Shown: piece after piece, positions 17,874 through 26,138 of the stretch
Layout: every line of letters begins with the position of its first letter
How positions within the stretch are numbered: position 1 is the stretch's first letter
Assembly (NCBI GenBank): GCA_037045265.1
Contig: JBAOHV010000012.1
Span: 62,001 to 126,000, forward strand
From: JBAOHV01 sp037045265
GTDB taxonomy: Bacteria; Actinomycetota; Acidimicrobiia; Acidimicrobiales; Microtrichaceae
Direction of reading: 5' to 3'
DNA: 64,000 nt
The notes under the pieces: generated by a model
Told to the model about the DNA's origin: nothing
The model's input: the letters and a program-made list of their open reading frames with translations, nothing else
Database searches by the model: none
Position numbers and translations under genes: made by a program

Positions 17874-18274
17874 GGTGCACTCACTCCTTCGGTTCCCCAG
17901 CTCGGCGAATGACTACTTCGCCAGTGCCTGTGCCGGTGCGGTTGTTCGCAATGAAGACCGTCCAGGACGCTGGCCACATGACCTGCCGACCCGACTGACG
18001 ATCTAGGACGGGTCGCGAACTCTTCCAGTCGAGCCCGATGGGGATGAGAGCCAGGCGTGGTTGGCGTCCTCGGCTACTGACGTCTGGAAGAGCCTTGACG
18101 CCCCGGTGTCAAGCGCGATCTGGGGCTTCTGCGGCGGTAGTAGCGCCCTGTTCGAATACGGTGCCCCTTCGAATCCCGATAACGACGGACCCTACCCCGG
18201 TAGCAGACTCGCCGACCCCGGTGGGAGCTCACGGTGGTTGACCAGATGGGTGCCCGGGCATGGCCTCCGGTTGG
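17874..18274. other. intergenic stretch without a convincing gene
   Basis: About 400 bases between the membrane protein and the VOC gene. One plus-strand frame stays open through AWLASSATDVWKSLDAPVSS up to the VOC promoter, but it has no start signal and no recognisable family. It may be a decayed gene. No strong hairpin or repeat was seen. Confidence 0.3.
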
Positions 18275-18280
18275 TATGTT
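18275..18280 (+). promoter_or_regulatory. -10 box of leaderless promoter for VOC gene
   Basis: TATGTT ends seven bases before ATG 18288, with no ribosome-binding site, matching the geometry at 5948, 13145 and 13916. Confidence 0.4.
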
Positions 18281-18287
18281 CGACGAT

Positions 18288-18752
18288 ATGACTGCGCAAA
18301 CAATCACGCCCTGTTTCTGGTTCGACAACAACGGCCTCGAAGCTGCTGAGTTCTATGTGTCGCTGTTTCCCGATTCGCGGATTGACGGAGTAGCGGGATC
18401 CGAGGATGCACCGTTCATGGTGATGTTCACGCTCATGGGTCGCCCGTACCAGGCGCTCAACGGCGGACCGATGTTCACGTTCTCCGAAGCTGTCTCGCTC
18501 GTCGTGCCGTGCGAGGGCCAGCCTGAGGTTGACCACTACTGGGCAGCACTCAGCGCAGGCGGTGAGGAGGGGCGCTGTGGCTGGTTGAAAGACCGGTTCG
18601 GGCTTTCCTGGCAGGTAGTTCCGAATCAGCTTGGGGAGATCCTGGGCGATCCGGACCCTGAGCGTGCTGGCCGTGCGACTGAGGCAATGATGCAGATGAG
18701 CAAACTCGACCTTGATGCCCTGCGAGCAGCCGCAGACGCCGTACCTGATTGA
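18288..18752 (+). CDS. VOC-superfamily PhnB-like protein
   Basis: A 154-residue member of the vicinal-oxygen-chelate fold, PhnB/3-demethylubiquinone-like branch: ITPCFWFDNNGLEAAEFYVS, LFPDSRIDG, FTLMGRPYQALNGGPMFTFS, then the hallmark GRCGWLKDRFGLSWQVVPNQ. Members are small dimeric metalloproteins of mostly unknown chemistry. An in-frame ATG lies 12 bases upstream (18276) but would fall in the -10 element, so ATG 18288 is chosen. Intact and apparently monocistronic. Confidence 0.85.
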   Translation: MTAQTITPCFWFDNNGLEAAEFYVSLFPDSRIDGVAGSEDAPFMVMFTLMGRPYQALNGGPMFTFSEAVSLVVPCEGQPEVDHYWAALSAGGEEGRCGWLKDRFGLSWQVVPNQLGEILGDPDPERAGRATEAMMQMSKLDLDALRAAADAVPD

Positions 18753-18805
18753 TCGACAGAACGTGAAGCTGTCCTGCGGCGCACGGTACCCGAATTGGCT
18801 GCATC

Positions 18806-18834
18806 GCGAATGGTATCGAACTGATACCATTCGC
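18806..18834. promoter_or_regulatory. 12-bp perfect inverted repeat overlapping the promoter of the RHH-Doc pair
   Basis: GCGAATGGTATC, a 5-base spacer (gaact), and GATACCATTCGC form a perfect 12-bp dyad. The right arm contains TACCAT (18825-18830), a -10 box ending six bases before ATG 18837. Binding of the ribbon-helix-helix antitoxin here would block its own leaderless promoter. Confidence 0.65.
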
Positions 18835-18836
18835 TC

Positions 18837-19040
18837 ATGGCCATGACTCTTCGACTTTCTGACAGTGAACATGCAGGGTTGAAGGCCCTCGCTGAGGCTG
18901 AGGGAATTTCTATGCAGGAGGCCGCACGGCGAGCAGTCCGCGAGTTTGTGAGCAACGGCGATCATCGCGACCGGGTTGGCCGAGCAGCTGATCTGATCAT
19001 GGAATCTCACCGCGACGCGTTACGTCGGCTTGGCGAGTGA
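18837..19040 (+). CDS. ribbon-helix-helix (CopG/Phd-like) antitoxin
   Basis: A 67-residue protein. AMTLRLSDSEHAGLKALAEA then EGISMQEAARRAVREFV is a clear ribbon-helix-helix. The short C-terminal helix (LIMESHRDALRRLGE) is the expected toxin-binding part. The stop overlaps the GTG start of the Doc toxin by four bases (GTGA). The perfect dyad at 18806-18834 is the likely operator. Intact. Confidence 0.82.
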   Translation: MAMTLRLSDSEHAGLKALAEAEGISMQEAARRAVREFVSNGDHRDRVGRAADLIMESHRDALRRLGE

Positions 19041-19423
19041 CCAAGTCTGTTGAGTTCCTCGACCTCCAAGATGTCTTGAACCTAGCGATAGCACTTCTCG
19101 GTGAACCGCCTCCCATTCGTGACATTGGACTACTCGGCTCAGCCGTGGCGCGCCCGCAGACGACAGCATTTGGTGAGGAGGCCTACCCCGACATCTGGAC
19201 GAAAGCAGCCGCGCTGTTGCACTCAATCGTCTCGAACCACGCGCTTGTTGACGGCAATAAGCGGCTCGGATGGTTGGCAACTGCCGTCTTCCTGGAGATC
19301 AATGGAGTCACGATCTCGCGTGCCAGCAACGATGAGGTCTACGCTCTCGTGACCCAAGTAGCGAGCGGTTCTACAACTGTCGCCAGGATTGCTGACCAAC
19401 TCGCCGAGCTTGCCAGGAACTGA
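19037..19423 (+). CDS. Doc-type toxin (Fic fold)
   Basis: A 128-residue death-on-curing protein. The Fic core is HALVDGNKRLGW, preceded by AALLHSIVSNHALVDGNKR. Helices before it (FLDLQDVLNLAIALLG, GLLGSAVARPQTTAFGE) match Doc. Doc phosphorylates elongation factor Tu and stops translation. Position 3 of the core is Leu instead of the common Phe, a minor variation. Paired with the antitoxin just upstream. Intact. Confidence 0.85.
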   Translation: MTKSVEFLDLQDVLNLAIALLGEPPPIRDIGLLGSAVARPQTTAFGEEAYPDIWTKAAALLHSIVSNHALVDGNKRLGWLATAVFLEINGVTISRASNDEVYALVTQVASGSTTVARIADQLAELARN

Positions 19424-19469
19424 ACGGCTCGGTCTGCTGGCGTAGCTCGGCGAATCCCGGTAGCCAGAG

Positions 19470-19567
19470 CTCGCCGCTCGCCGCTCGCCGCTCGCCGCTC
19501 GCCGCTCGCCGCTCGCCGCTCGCCGCTCGCCGCTCGCCGCTCGCCGCTCGCCGCTCGCCGCTCGCCG
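19470..19567. repeat. heptanucleotide tandem array, 14 copies of CTCGCCG
   Basis: Fourteen perfect head-to-tail copies of CTCGCCG (98 bp) lie between the Doc toxin and the next gene. A 7-base unit keeps all frames changing, and no gene uses it convincingly. Copy number may vary by slippage, or may be misestimated in assembly. Confidence 0.9.
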
Positions 19568-19624
19568 CAACGAGTGGCCTAGCCTGGCGGAGAGGGGCGG
19601 GCCGGAGGGCTATGGGGGCAGGTC

Positions 19625-20819
19625 ATGAACCAACGGTGGACCCAGAAAGGGCTAATGGCTGTGGTTGTATTGCTAGCGGCTCTACTGGGCAGCAGCGCGA
19701 CTAATCGCCCTGCGAATGAATCCGCCCAAACTGCTTCGAGTGCAGCTGATCAGTGGTTGGCGACATCGACAACTGCGCACCAAGTTGCCACGACGGCGTT
19801 CGCCACTACGAGCTCGACGACAACTGCTGCAACGGTAATCGGAGCTGGGGAATGGATACCGGACGAACTGCGGGCCTGCGCTCCGTTGCCTCCCAACATG
19901 TCTGGCTATAGAACCGTCGGTTCTTGGCTACCAACGGAGATCCCTGAAGGACTCGTGCTCGGTTCCGCTGTCGACGTACGTGGCTGCTCCAAATCAACCG
20001 GTGGCTCCGAAAGGGTACCGGTCCTTCTTGCTTGCGCAACTGGGGCCAGAAGGCAGAATCGAACAGCTACTTAGCGTGGTGCGGAACACTGAGCCCTACA
20101 CCGAGTCCTACGGAAGCCCCGGCTTCTTGAAGGTAGACACCGAGCCCGAACTGGATCAGGTTCGTGGCCACCCCGGATCGATCGCCCGTTGGGTGAACCG
20201 GGGGGACACTTACGGTCAGCTTGTTGCACAGTGGGGGGAGGGCGACGCCGCTTGGACTGTCGGTGGAGGAGCGAGATCAGTCGGATTGGGCATTGAAGCG
20301 TTTGCTGAACTGTTGCGACCCTTGCAGCTGTCCTCTCATGACATCGCTGACCCGACGCGACGACTCACGCTGCTGGGGATGACCTCGTCGGCAGCTTCAG
20401 CACGCACGGCTGAGTTCACCCTCTCGAAGGAGGCCCCCGCCGACGAGGCTTCGGCCGTGCGGGTCACGATCTCTTCGCGAGTGAGTGGCTCAGAAGGCCT
20501 GTACTCGGCCACTGGCGGCACCGAGGTGTCTTTCGAGGTAATCAACGGACGCCCGGCAATGTTCAGCGAACGTTCTGCGATGACGTTGACCGTGGACGGC
20601 TCAGTGGCTGAGGCGACGCTTGCCCGCTTGCCTCGTTCTGCCATGGTCAATCTGGCGGGCCGTGACCTGATCGGAATGCTTCAATCGCTGCGGCCCGCGG
20701 ATCACGACGACCCACAGCTCGTGGGGCTCCCACTTCCCGACCCTTCGGCAATCAAATCCGGCTGGAGTTGGACCAGAATTCTTGCAGACCCGTCGCTGGG
20801 CTACTGCCGGGATTGGTGA
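19625..20819 (+). CDS. secreted or membrane-anchored protein of unknown function (frameshifted)
   Basis: Starts MNQRWTQKGLMAVVVLLAAL, a signal peptide or anchor, followed by a Ser/Thr/Ala-rich linker (TTAFATTSSTTTAATV) and WIPDELRACAPLPPNM. A shift near 19980 leads to a long second frame: VAPKGYRSFLLAQLGPEGRI, GYRs-free region FLKVDTEPELDQVRGHPG, WTVGGGARSVGLGIEAFAEL and the C-terminus LADPSLGYCRDW. Total about 398 residues. Two Cys (RAC, GYC) could form a disulfide. No family recognised. The heptamer array lies just upstream of its GGGGGCAGG ribosome-binding site. Confidence 0.55.
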
Positions 20820-20959
20820 GAACCAGGACTGCCTCAGGCAGCCGGACGTGAGCTGGGCACCTGCGATGGCCTCGCCCGTTCGCCGCGGTCGGTGATTGGG
20901 ACCTAGGTCTCTGTTTCAGGCTGCCAGTCGAAGTAGATACTGGAGCGGAGGAGGTGGCC

Positions 20960-21049
20960 ATGTCGCGTCGAAAGGGATCGCAGGCGAGCTACCGGTCGAC
21001 AACCGGTGCCCTGCGCGTGCTTCCGTGCTGGGATGAACCGAGTCGGTGA
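20960..21049 (+). CDS. 29-codon ORF coupled to the NSS transporter gene
   Basis: A GGAGGAGG ribosome-binding site precedes ATG 20960. The ORF starts MSRRKGSQASYRSTTGALR, is basic and ends WDEPSR. Its TGA overlaps the ATG of the transporter (TGATG). It has no membrane helix, so it is not a MetS-type small transporter subunit. A translational leader is likely. Too short to be sure that the peptide itself matters. Confidence 0.45.
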   Translation: MSRRKGSQASYRSTTGALRVLPCWDEPSR

Positions 21050-22416
21050 TGACACCAGATCCTGGCGAAACCGAATGGAAGACTCGTTCCGGGTTCGTGC
21101 TGGCAACTATCGGCTCGGCGATCGGCATCGGGAGCATCTGGAAATTCCCCTACGAGGTCGGCGCCAACGGCGGTGGGGCGTTCGTGCTCGTGTACCTCCT
21201 CGGCCTGGCGTTCGTCGTTGTTCCCATGATGCTGGCCGAGTTCGCTATCGGCCGACGAGGTCGCGCTGATGCAGTCACGAGCATCGAGGTCGCGGCAGCT
21301 AGCGAGTCCGCCTCGCCGCGATGGCGCGCCCTCGGCCTCCTGGGTGCGGCCACGGCATTCCTGATCCTGTCGTTCTACGCAGTGATCGGGGGATGGGCGC
21401 TGTTCTACGCAGTGGACACGTTGTGGCACGGGCTGCCTGCTGGAACGGTTGCGGTCAATGAGAAGTTCGACGGTCTGCTCGGATCGGCGCCCCGGATGGG
21501 CACCTTCCATGCGGTGTTCCTCGTGGCGGTAGCTCTCGTCGTAGCGCGTGGAGTGCAACGCGGCATCGAGGCCAGTATGAAGGTGCTGATGCCACTACTC
21601 GCGGCGCTACTCACTGCGTTGGCCGCCTACTCGATGAGCACCGGCGCCGCGGCCGAGACACTGCGATTCCTCTTCGTACCCGACTTCGATCAGCTCACCG
21701 GTCGCGGCGTGCTCGACGCGCTTGGGCTGGGATTCTTCTCCATCGGGGTGGGGCTTGGCATCCTGCTGACCTACGCCGCCTACAGCCCGCCGATGATCGG
21801 GTTGAAGGCAGCTGCAGTAGCGTCCGTTGTGGGGGATACAGCGGTCTCCTTGTTGGCAGGGTTGGCGATCTTTCCGGTCGTGTTCGCCAACGGGCTCAAC
21901 CCTGCGAGCGGGCCGGGGCTTGCCTTCGTATCATTGCCCTTGGCGTTCGACGCCATGCCGGGTGGGCGCTGGGCCGCCACCGCCTTCTTCGCAATGCTCG
22001 CGATCGCAGCCCTTGGCTCGGCGATCTCCATGCTCGAGGCGGTGGTTGCTGTGTTGAACCATCGCCTGAAATGGTCCAGAGCTCGCGGGACAGTTGTTGC
22101 TTCGGGTGCATGCTTCATCGTGGGCCTGGCGACGGTGTTTTCTTTCAACCACTGGTCCGAGTTCCACCCGCTCGGGAGCATCGACAGGTATTCGGATTCC
22201 ACCGTGTTCGACTTGCTCGACGACCTGACCTCGCAAGTGCTGCTACCCCTTGGAGGTCTCGCGCTCGCTGTGTTCGCCGCCTGGGTGCTGCCGGCGCGGT
22301 TTCTGGGCCACGAACTCCTGCTCCGGGGCTGGTCGCTACTCGGCTTACGAGTCACGCTGCGGTTCGTCGCTCCAGCGCTCATCCTCGTGGCCGCCGGGGC
22401 CTCACTTCTTGGCTGA
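21049..22416 (+). CDS. neurotransmitter:sodium symporter (NSS) family transporter
   Basis: A 455-residue transporter of the LeuT fold with about 11-12 helices. TM1 has the unwound sodium/substrate site (GFVLATIGSAIGIGSIWKFP, then YEVGANGGGAF). TM6 has LGFFSIGVGLGILLTYAAYS, and TM8 has ALGSAISMLEAVVAVLNHRL. Members import amino acids or related amines with Na+ across the cytoplasmic membrane. Substrate cannot be set. ATG 21049 overlaps the stop of the small upstream ORF. Intact. Confidence 0.88.
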   Translation: MTPDPGETEWKTRSGFVLATIGSAIGIGSIWKFPYEVGANGGGAFVLVYLLGLAFVVVPMMLAEFAIGRRGRADAVTSIEVAAASESASPRWRALGLLGAATAFLILSFYAVIGGWALFYAVDTLWHGLPAGTVAVNEKFDGLLGSAPRMGTFHAVFLVAVALVVARGVQRGIEASMKVLMPLLAALLTALAAYSMSTGAAAETLRFLFVPDFDQLTGRGVLDALGLGFFSIGVGLGILLTYAAYSPPMIGLKAAAVASVVGDTAVSLLAGLAIFPVVFANGLNPASGPGLAFVSLPLAFDAMPGGRWAATAFFAMLAIAALGSAISMLEAVVAVLNHRLKWSRARGTVVASGACFIVGLATVFSFNHWSEFHPLGSIDRYSDSTVFDLLDDLTSQVLLPLGGLALAVFAAWVLPARFLGHELLLRGWSLLGLRVTLRFVAPALILVAAGASLLG

Positions 22417-22606
22417 TGATGACGAGGAGGTCGTCCGGCCCCTGCTGGTTGCGCCCACCAGATGGCAGCGATGTCATTATGAAGACCCGTACCAGTGGAC
22501 CCGTGGGAAGCGAGGATTCCAGTGCTGGCTCGGACGAGTGCGGTTCGGCCGAGTCTCTTGGCCAAAGATCGATCCGTGGTTGTCTGGTGGGGCCCGGGCC
22601 TTCCGT

Positions 22607-23184
22607 TCATGGGCGCTTCATGAGTCCGTCGAGATAGGTGTCGAGTTGTCTGTGGGCGATAGCGTTCTCCTCTGCTGGATCGAGGCCGATGGCAACGGGG
22701 CGGCAGAACCGGATGGTTACGAGTGCAATGTCGGTTGCCGTGACGTTGTTATCGACAGCGCCCTCGTGGCGTGCATTCTTGATCAGCCCGTCGAGCATGT
22801 CCTTCGCTGCTGCGTGTCGGCCAGGCCAGTCGGTGGTGTCGAGCAGCGGGTGGACGATGTTGACTGCTCCGAGGCCAGTGTCGATCGTGGCGTGCATGTA
22901 GGTTCGCAACGCCTCACCAGCTGTGGAAGGGCCGGCGAGAGCAGTGTGGCCAGCATCGATGGTTCGGTCGAGAACATCGAGAACGACTGCGTGAAGCAGC
23001 GTCATTCGGTCGGGAAAGTGCCGGTACAGGGTTCCGATGCCGACTCCAGCCCGATGGGCGATCGCATCCCTGTCGGCTCGCCTCCGATCTCAAGGATCAG
23101 TTCTCTCGCGGCGTCGAGAAGTCGGCGGCGGCTCCGTCGAGCGTCAGCCCGCATCGGTCGATCAACTAGAACAACATCCTCCAT
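22607..23184 (-). CDS. TetR/AcrR family transcriptional regulator (frameshifted)
   Basis: About 192 residues. The N-terminal DNA-binding domain is RADARRSRRRLLDAARELIL then, after a one-base shift near 23080, DRDAIAHRAGVGIGTLYRHF, the typical TetR helix-turn-helix. The C-terminal ligand domain is STAGEALRTYMHATIDTGLG, then helices to VTIRFCRPVAIGLDPAEENA. ATG 23184 lies six bases after a TATACT box on this strand, giving a leaderless mRNA. Divergent from the arr-like gene with a shared dyad, so it probably represses both. Confidence 0.8.
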
Positions 23185-23209
23185 AAACGGAGTATACTCC
23201 TCCGTTTAT
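23183..23209. promoter_or_regulatory. divergent promoter with inverted repeat (TetR operator)
   Basis: ATAAACGGAG and CTCCGTTTAT form a 10-bp perfect dyad with a 7-base spacer. The centre contains AGTATACT, which gives a TATACT -10 box on both strands (minus: six bases before the tetR ATG; plus: 23193-23198 for the arr-like gene). One TetR dimer here would close both promoters. Confidence 0.65.
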
Positions 23210-23226
23210 ATGCCGAGGAGGTTGTG

Positions 23227-23737
23227 GTGAACCCGGACTACAGCAAAGGAACTAAATCCATCGCCGAAGCGATCGCCGAGGCAACGGCCACTGACTTCGT
23301 CCCTGTGACCTATGGCCGTTACGAGCACGCCAAGGGTCCCTTCTTCCACGGGACGAAGACGCAGTTCGTGGTCGGCGATGAAATCGTTTCGGGCGATTCG
23401 TCGAACTACCAGGAGGGTCGCACATCGAACCACGTGTACTTCGCTGCGCTGATCGAACCTGCTGTGTGGGCGGCTGAGTTGGCCTCCGCACTCTCTGACA
23501 GCAAAGAGCGAGGATGGGTCTATGTCGTCGAACCTACCGGCCCGTTCGAAGACGATCCCAACGTGACCAACAAGAAATTCCCCGGCAACGTCACTCAAGT
23601 CGTACCGAACTCGTCACCCAATGCGTGTCGTCGACGAACTTGCCAACTGGCAACCCCACAGCCCCGAAGCACTGCAAGTGATGCTCGACAACATCGCTCA
23701 CCTCCGAGCGCAAGGGCTTGACGTCATCGAGGACTAG
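23227..23737 (+). CDS. arr: rifamycin ADP-ribosyltransferase (Arr-like), frameshifted
   Basis: About 170 residues if repaired. GPFFHGTKTQFVVGDEIVSG carries the substrate His-Gly. SNYQEGRTSNHVYFAAL and the hallmark VYVVEPTGPFEDDPNVTNKK are present, then FPGNVTQ. One extra G near 23605 breaks the frame; without it the end reads YRTRHPMRVVDELANWQPH and LRAQGLDVIED. Arr transfers ADP-ribose from NAD to the ansa chain of rifampicin. GTG 23227 is chosen six bases after GAGGAGG; GTG 23224 is an alternative. Divergent from a TetR gene with a shared operator, so expression may be inducible. Confidence 0.88.
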
Positions 23738-23826
23738 CAGCCTTGAGATTGGCGAACTCGCTCGTTTCGCCATCATGACCCTCATCGCTGTTGACGGATT
23801 CCGAAGACTGGTGCGAGAGTCTCGAC

Positions 23827-24402
23827 ATGCCGATCGAGGTACGCCCAGCAACGGTGTTCGACGACGTCAAGGCGGTGCTGGGCCCTCAGCGGCCCGACGC
23901 AAACGTGTGTTGGTGCCTGAGCTATCGGCTGACTTCCTCGAAGGAGAACCGAGAACTTGTCGGGCCCGAACGTGGTGAGCGTGTGCGATTGCTCGTTCAG
24001 CAGAGCCCCCCGCCCGGAGTCCTCGCTTACGACGACGGTGAAGTGGTCGGCTGGGCGGCCGTGCACCCTCGTGCCGATACGAGTTTCGCCCGCAACCGGA
24101 AGATCCCGCACGTTGACGACCTAGAGGCCTGGTCGGTGTGGTGCATCCGTGTGCGGCCCGGGCACCGCAAGACAGGCATCTCGCACCACCTGCTCAGAGG
24201 TGCGGTCGCGTTTGCTCGTGAGAACGGAGCGGCTGCAATCGAGGGCTATCCCCTTGACAACAACGAGACTCGGATCGATACGACCATGGCCTACGTCGGC
24301 ACGCTGGCACTGTTCGAAAAGGCTGGCTTCAAGAAGGTTGCCGTCACCGATTCGGTGCTCGCTGGTTTTCCGTGCGTTCTCATGCGACTCGACCTTCGCT
24401 GA
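23827..24402 (+). CDS. GNAT family N-acetyltransferase
   Basis: A 191-residue protein with the acetyl-CoA fold: PIEVRPATVFDDVKAVLG, DDGEVVGWAAVHPRADTSFA, the core VWCIRVRPGHRKTGISHHLL (R-x-x-G-x-A-like pyrophosphate loop, here RPGHRKTGIS), GAAAIEGYPLDNNE and GTLALFEKAGFKKVAVTDS. WCLSY near the start is typical of one group of uncharacterised GNAT proteins. Acceptor unknown. An in-frame TTG at 23791 would add 12 residues; the ATG fits the family start. Intact. Confidence 0.85.
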   Translation: MPIEVRPATVFDDVKAVLGPQRPDANVCWCLSYRLTSSKENRELVGPERGERVRLLVQQSPPPGVLAYDDGEVVGWAAVHPRADTSFARNRKIPHVDDLEAWSVWCIRVRPGHRKTGISHHLLRGAVAFARENGAAAIEGYPLDNNETRIDTTMAYVGTLALFEKAGFKKVAVTDSVLAGFPCVLMRLDLR

Positions 24403-24625
24403 GCATCAACCAGCGCGGAGCCACTAGCTCGCAGCCCACGTCGATACGGCCGAGACAGCTCGGTCGAGGAGCGGTTGCCCCGGCTGTCCCTCGAACCCAT
24501 CATGGAACTTCGGCGCTCTCGTTCATACACTACCCACGTACTGAGTGATGCGGACACAACACTTCGCCCCGAGCGGTCATGGTTTCGGCGGTTTCCTACC
24601 CACTCCGATCGCTGCACTCGATAGG

Positions 24626-25019
24626 TCAAATCCCATCCTCAGCGGCTCGTTCGCAAAGCATCCGCTGGAGAACGGCGGTAGCTTCCTCCAGGGTTGCATC
24701 GATGCCAGTGAGGTCATTGAGGAACCGCTGTGCCGCCGCCGCGAGAATCTGGTCTCGCTGGTTCGCTGTCATCTGACGCTCGAGAATCAGGGTGCCGCTG
24801 TCGGCGGTCTCCGATCACGAGGCCGTCGCGTTCCAGCGCCCGGTAGGCGTGGACCACGGTGTTCTTCGCTAGCCCCAGGTCAGCTGCGAGTTGACGGACT
24901 GTGGGCAACTGGTGCCCAGCAGCCAGGAATCCTTGGCGGATTTGTTCGTCGAGCTGGTTGCGGAGTTGTTCGAACGGGGGAGTCGGCGAATGTGAATCGA
25001 TCGAGACCGTCGGCCTCAT
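24626..25019 (-). CDS. GntR family regulator, YtrA-like (frameshifted)
   Basis: A short GntR protein without a large effector domain. The winged helix is PPFEQLRNQLDEQIRQGFLA, AGHQLPTVRQLAADLGLAKN, TVVHAYRALERDGLVIG. A one-base shift near 24810 leads to SGTLILERQMTANQRDQILA and the helical C-terminus up to CERAAEDGI. About 130 residues. ATG 25019 overlaps the TGA of the upstream membrane-protein gene (ATGA). YtrA-type regulators control linked membrane proteins or ABC transporters; the dyad at 25859-25884 is a likely target. Confidence 0.8.
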
Positions 25020-25853
25020 GCGTGTGGCAAACGGGCTTGACCCACATTCCAAGCTGATGTGTCAGCGATGATGTACCACGCACCGATCGCTGCATAGGTC
25101 AGCAATCCTGGGATGAGGGCCCACCATGAGCTTGCCAGGGCCTGTGTGGCTGAAGTGCATGCAGCGATTCCCGCCACGCCAACGGCAGCGCCGAGAATAT
25201 GGTGGGCGCCATCGGACCGCAGCGCGTGCATCCAGACCCGGGGTGTCGGACGCGAGGGCCACGACTGGCCGGTTCACCACGACACTCACCCCGACGGTCG
25301 CAGCGAGAATCGCGACGGCCGTCAAAGCGGGGCCGACCCAAATCCAACCCAGGGTCTGCTCGTCGTCTTTGGCGAACCATGCCGCGATCAGCGAGATCGG
25401 AAGGCAGGCAATGACAAATAGCAGCCAAAAGGAGTGGATGTAATCGAACCAGTGGCGCGACACGAGTGCCGCCGACCGCACTCCGGTTACTTGGCCGGGT
25501 CGGCTCGCCATTGCCATCGCCAACTCGGCGAGGAAAGCGCCAACAGCGGCGAGAGCGTACGGCGCCGAACCGGTTAGGGGGTTCGAGAATTCGCTCGCTC
25601 GTTTGACGTCAATCACGTTCATGTACATCGGGAGCATTCCAATGTGGATTCCGAGAGCAAAGAATGCGAAACGGATCGACCGGCCCCGGCGAAGCTGTGC
25701 CCGAACAAGGTCCACTGTGGTGCTGTGGAGCGGCACGTTGAAGCGACGCGACCATCGCGCGACCTCTTGGTCGCCGGGGGGAAGAAGGCCAACAACCACG
25801 ATGGCAAGCGTCACGATCCACAAGACCAACAGGAACATCCGATTTCCCGACAT
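25016..25853 (-). CDS. multi-pass membrane protein of unknown function (frameshifted)
   Basis: About 278 residues with some six to seven hydrophobic helices: MFLLVLWIVTLAIVVVGLLP, IRFAFFALGIHIGMLPMY, LAAVGAFLAELAMAMASR, FWLLFVIACLPISLIAAWFA and ALTAVAILAATVGVSVVV. A shift near 25215 leads to HHILGAAVGVAGIAACTSAT and WALIPGLLTYAAIGAWYIIA at the C-terminus. Family not recognised (loosely DUF1648/SdpI-like topology). Transcribed with the GntR gene through an ATGA overlap; an operator-like dyad sits just before its start. Confidence 0.6.
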
Positions 25854-25858
25854 TTTCC

Positions 25859-25884
25859 TATTGTCGCATCACATTGCGACAATA
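25859..25884. promoter_or_regulatory. 10-bp perfect inverted repeat before the membrane-protein/gntR operon
   Basis: TATTGTCGCA and TGCGACAATA are separated by TCACAT. The dyad ends six bases before the minus-strand ATG at 25853, so binding would overlap the promoter or translation start. The co-transcribed GntR protein is the likely binder. Confidence 0.6.
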
Positions 25885-26138
25885 ACCAACCGTCCGTTTC
25901 TCCCGAACCATGGCCTCGCGAACTGCGCTGGGAACATCGCTCGTCTGCACATTGCCAATGCATACTCGCCGAATGGGTAGCAGTCGGCCTCGGTACTGCG
26001 GGAGCCACATGGTCAGATCTTCGTGGATTGTCTCGGGTTTGCTGGTATCTGATGCCGCATCCGATGGGATCAGGTGGGAGTCCCTCATTGTGGAACTCCC
26101 GAGGACCCACGGATCGTGGTCCGAAAGCTCGAAAGCGA

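Noticed and set aside
19223..19570. Antisense frame with repeated RRAASGE across the heptamer array
   Set aside because: It is only the translation of the CTCGCCG array joined to the antisense of the Doc gene; it has no start signal.
25858..26138. A separate small gene downstream of the YcaQ-like gene
   Set aside because: The frame is open but has no ribosome-binding site or recognisable family, and it is probably run-on of the frameshifted upstream gene.
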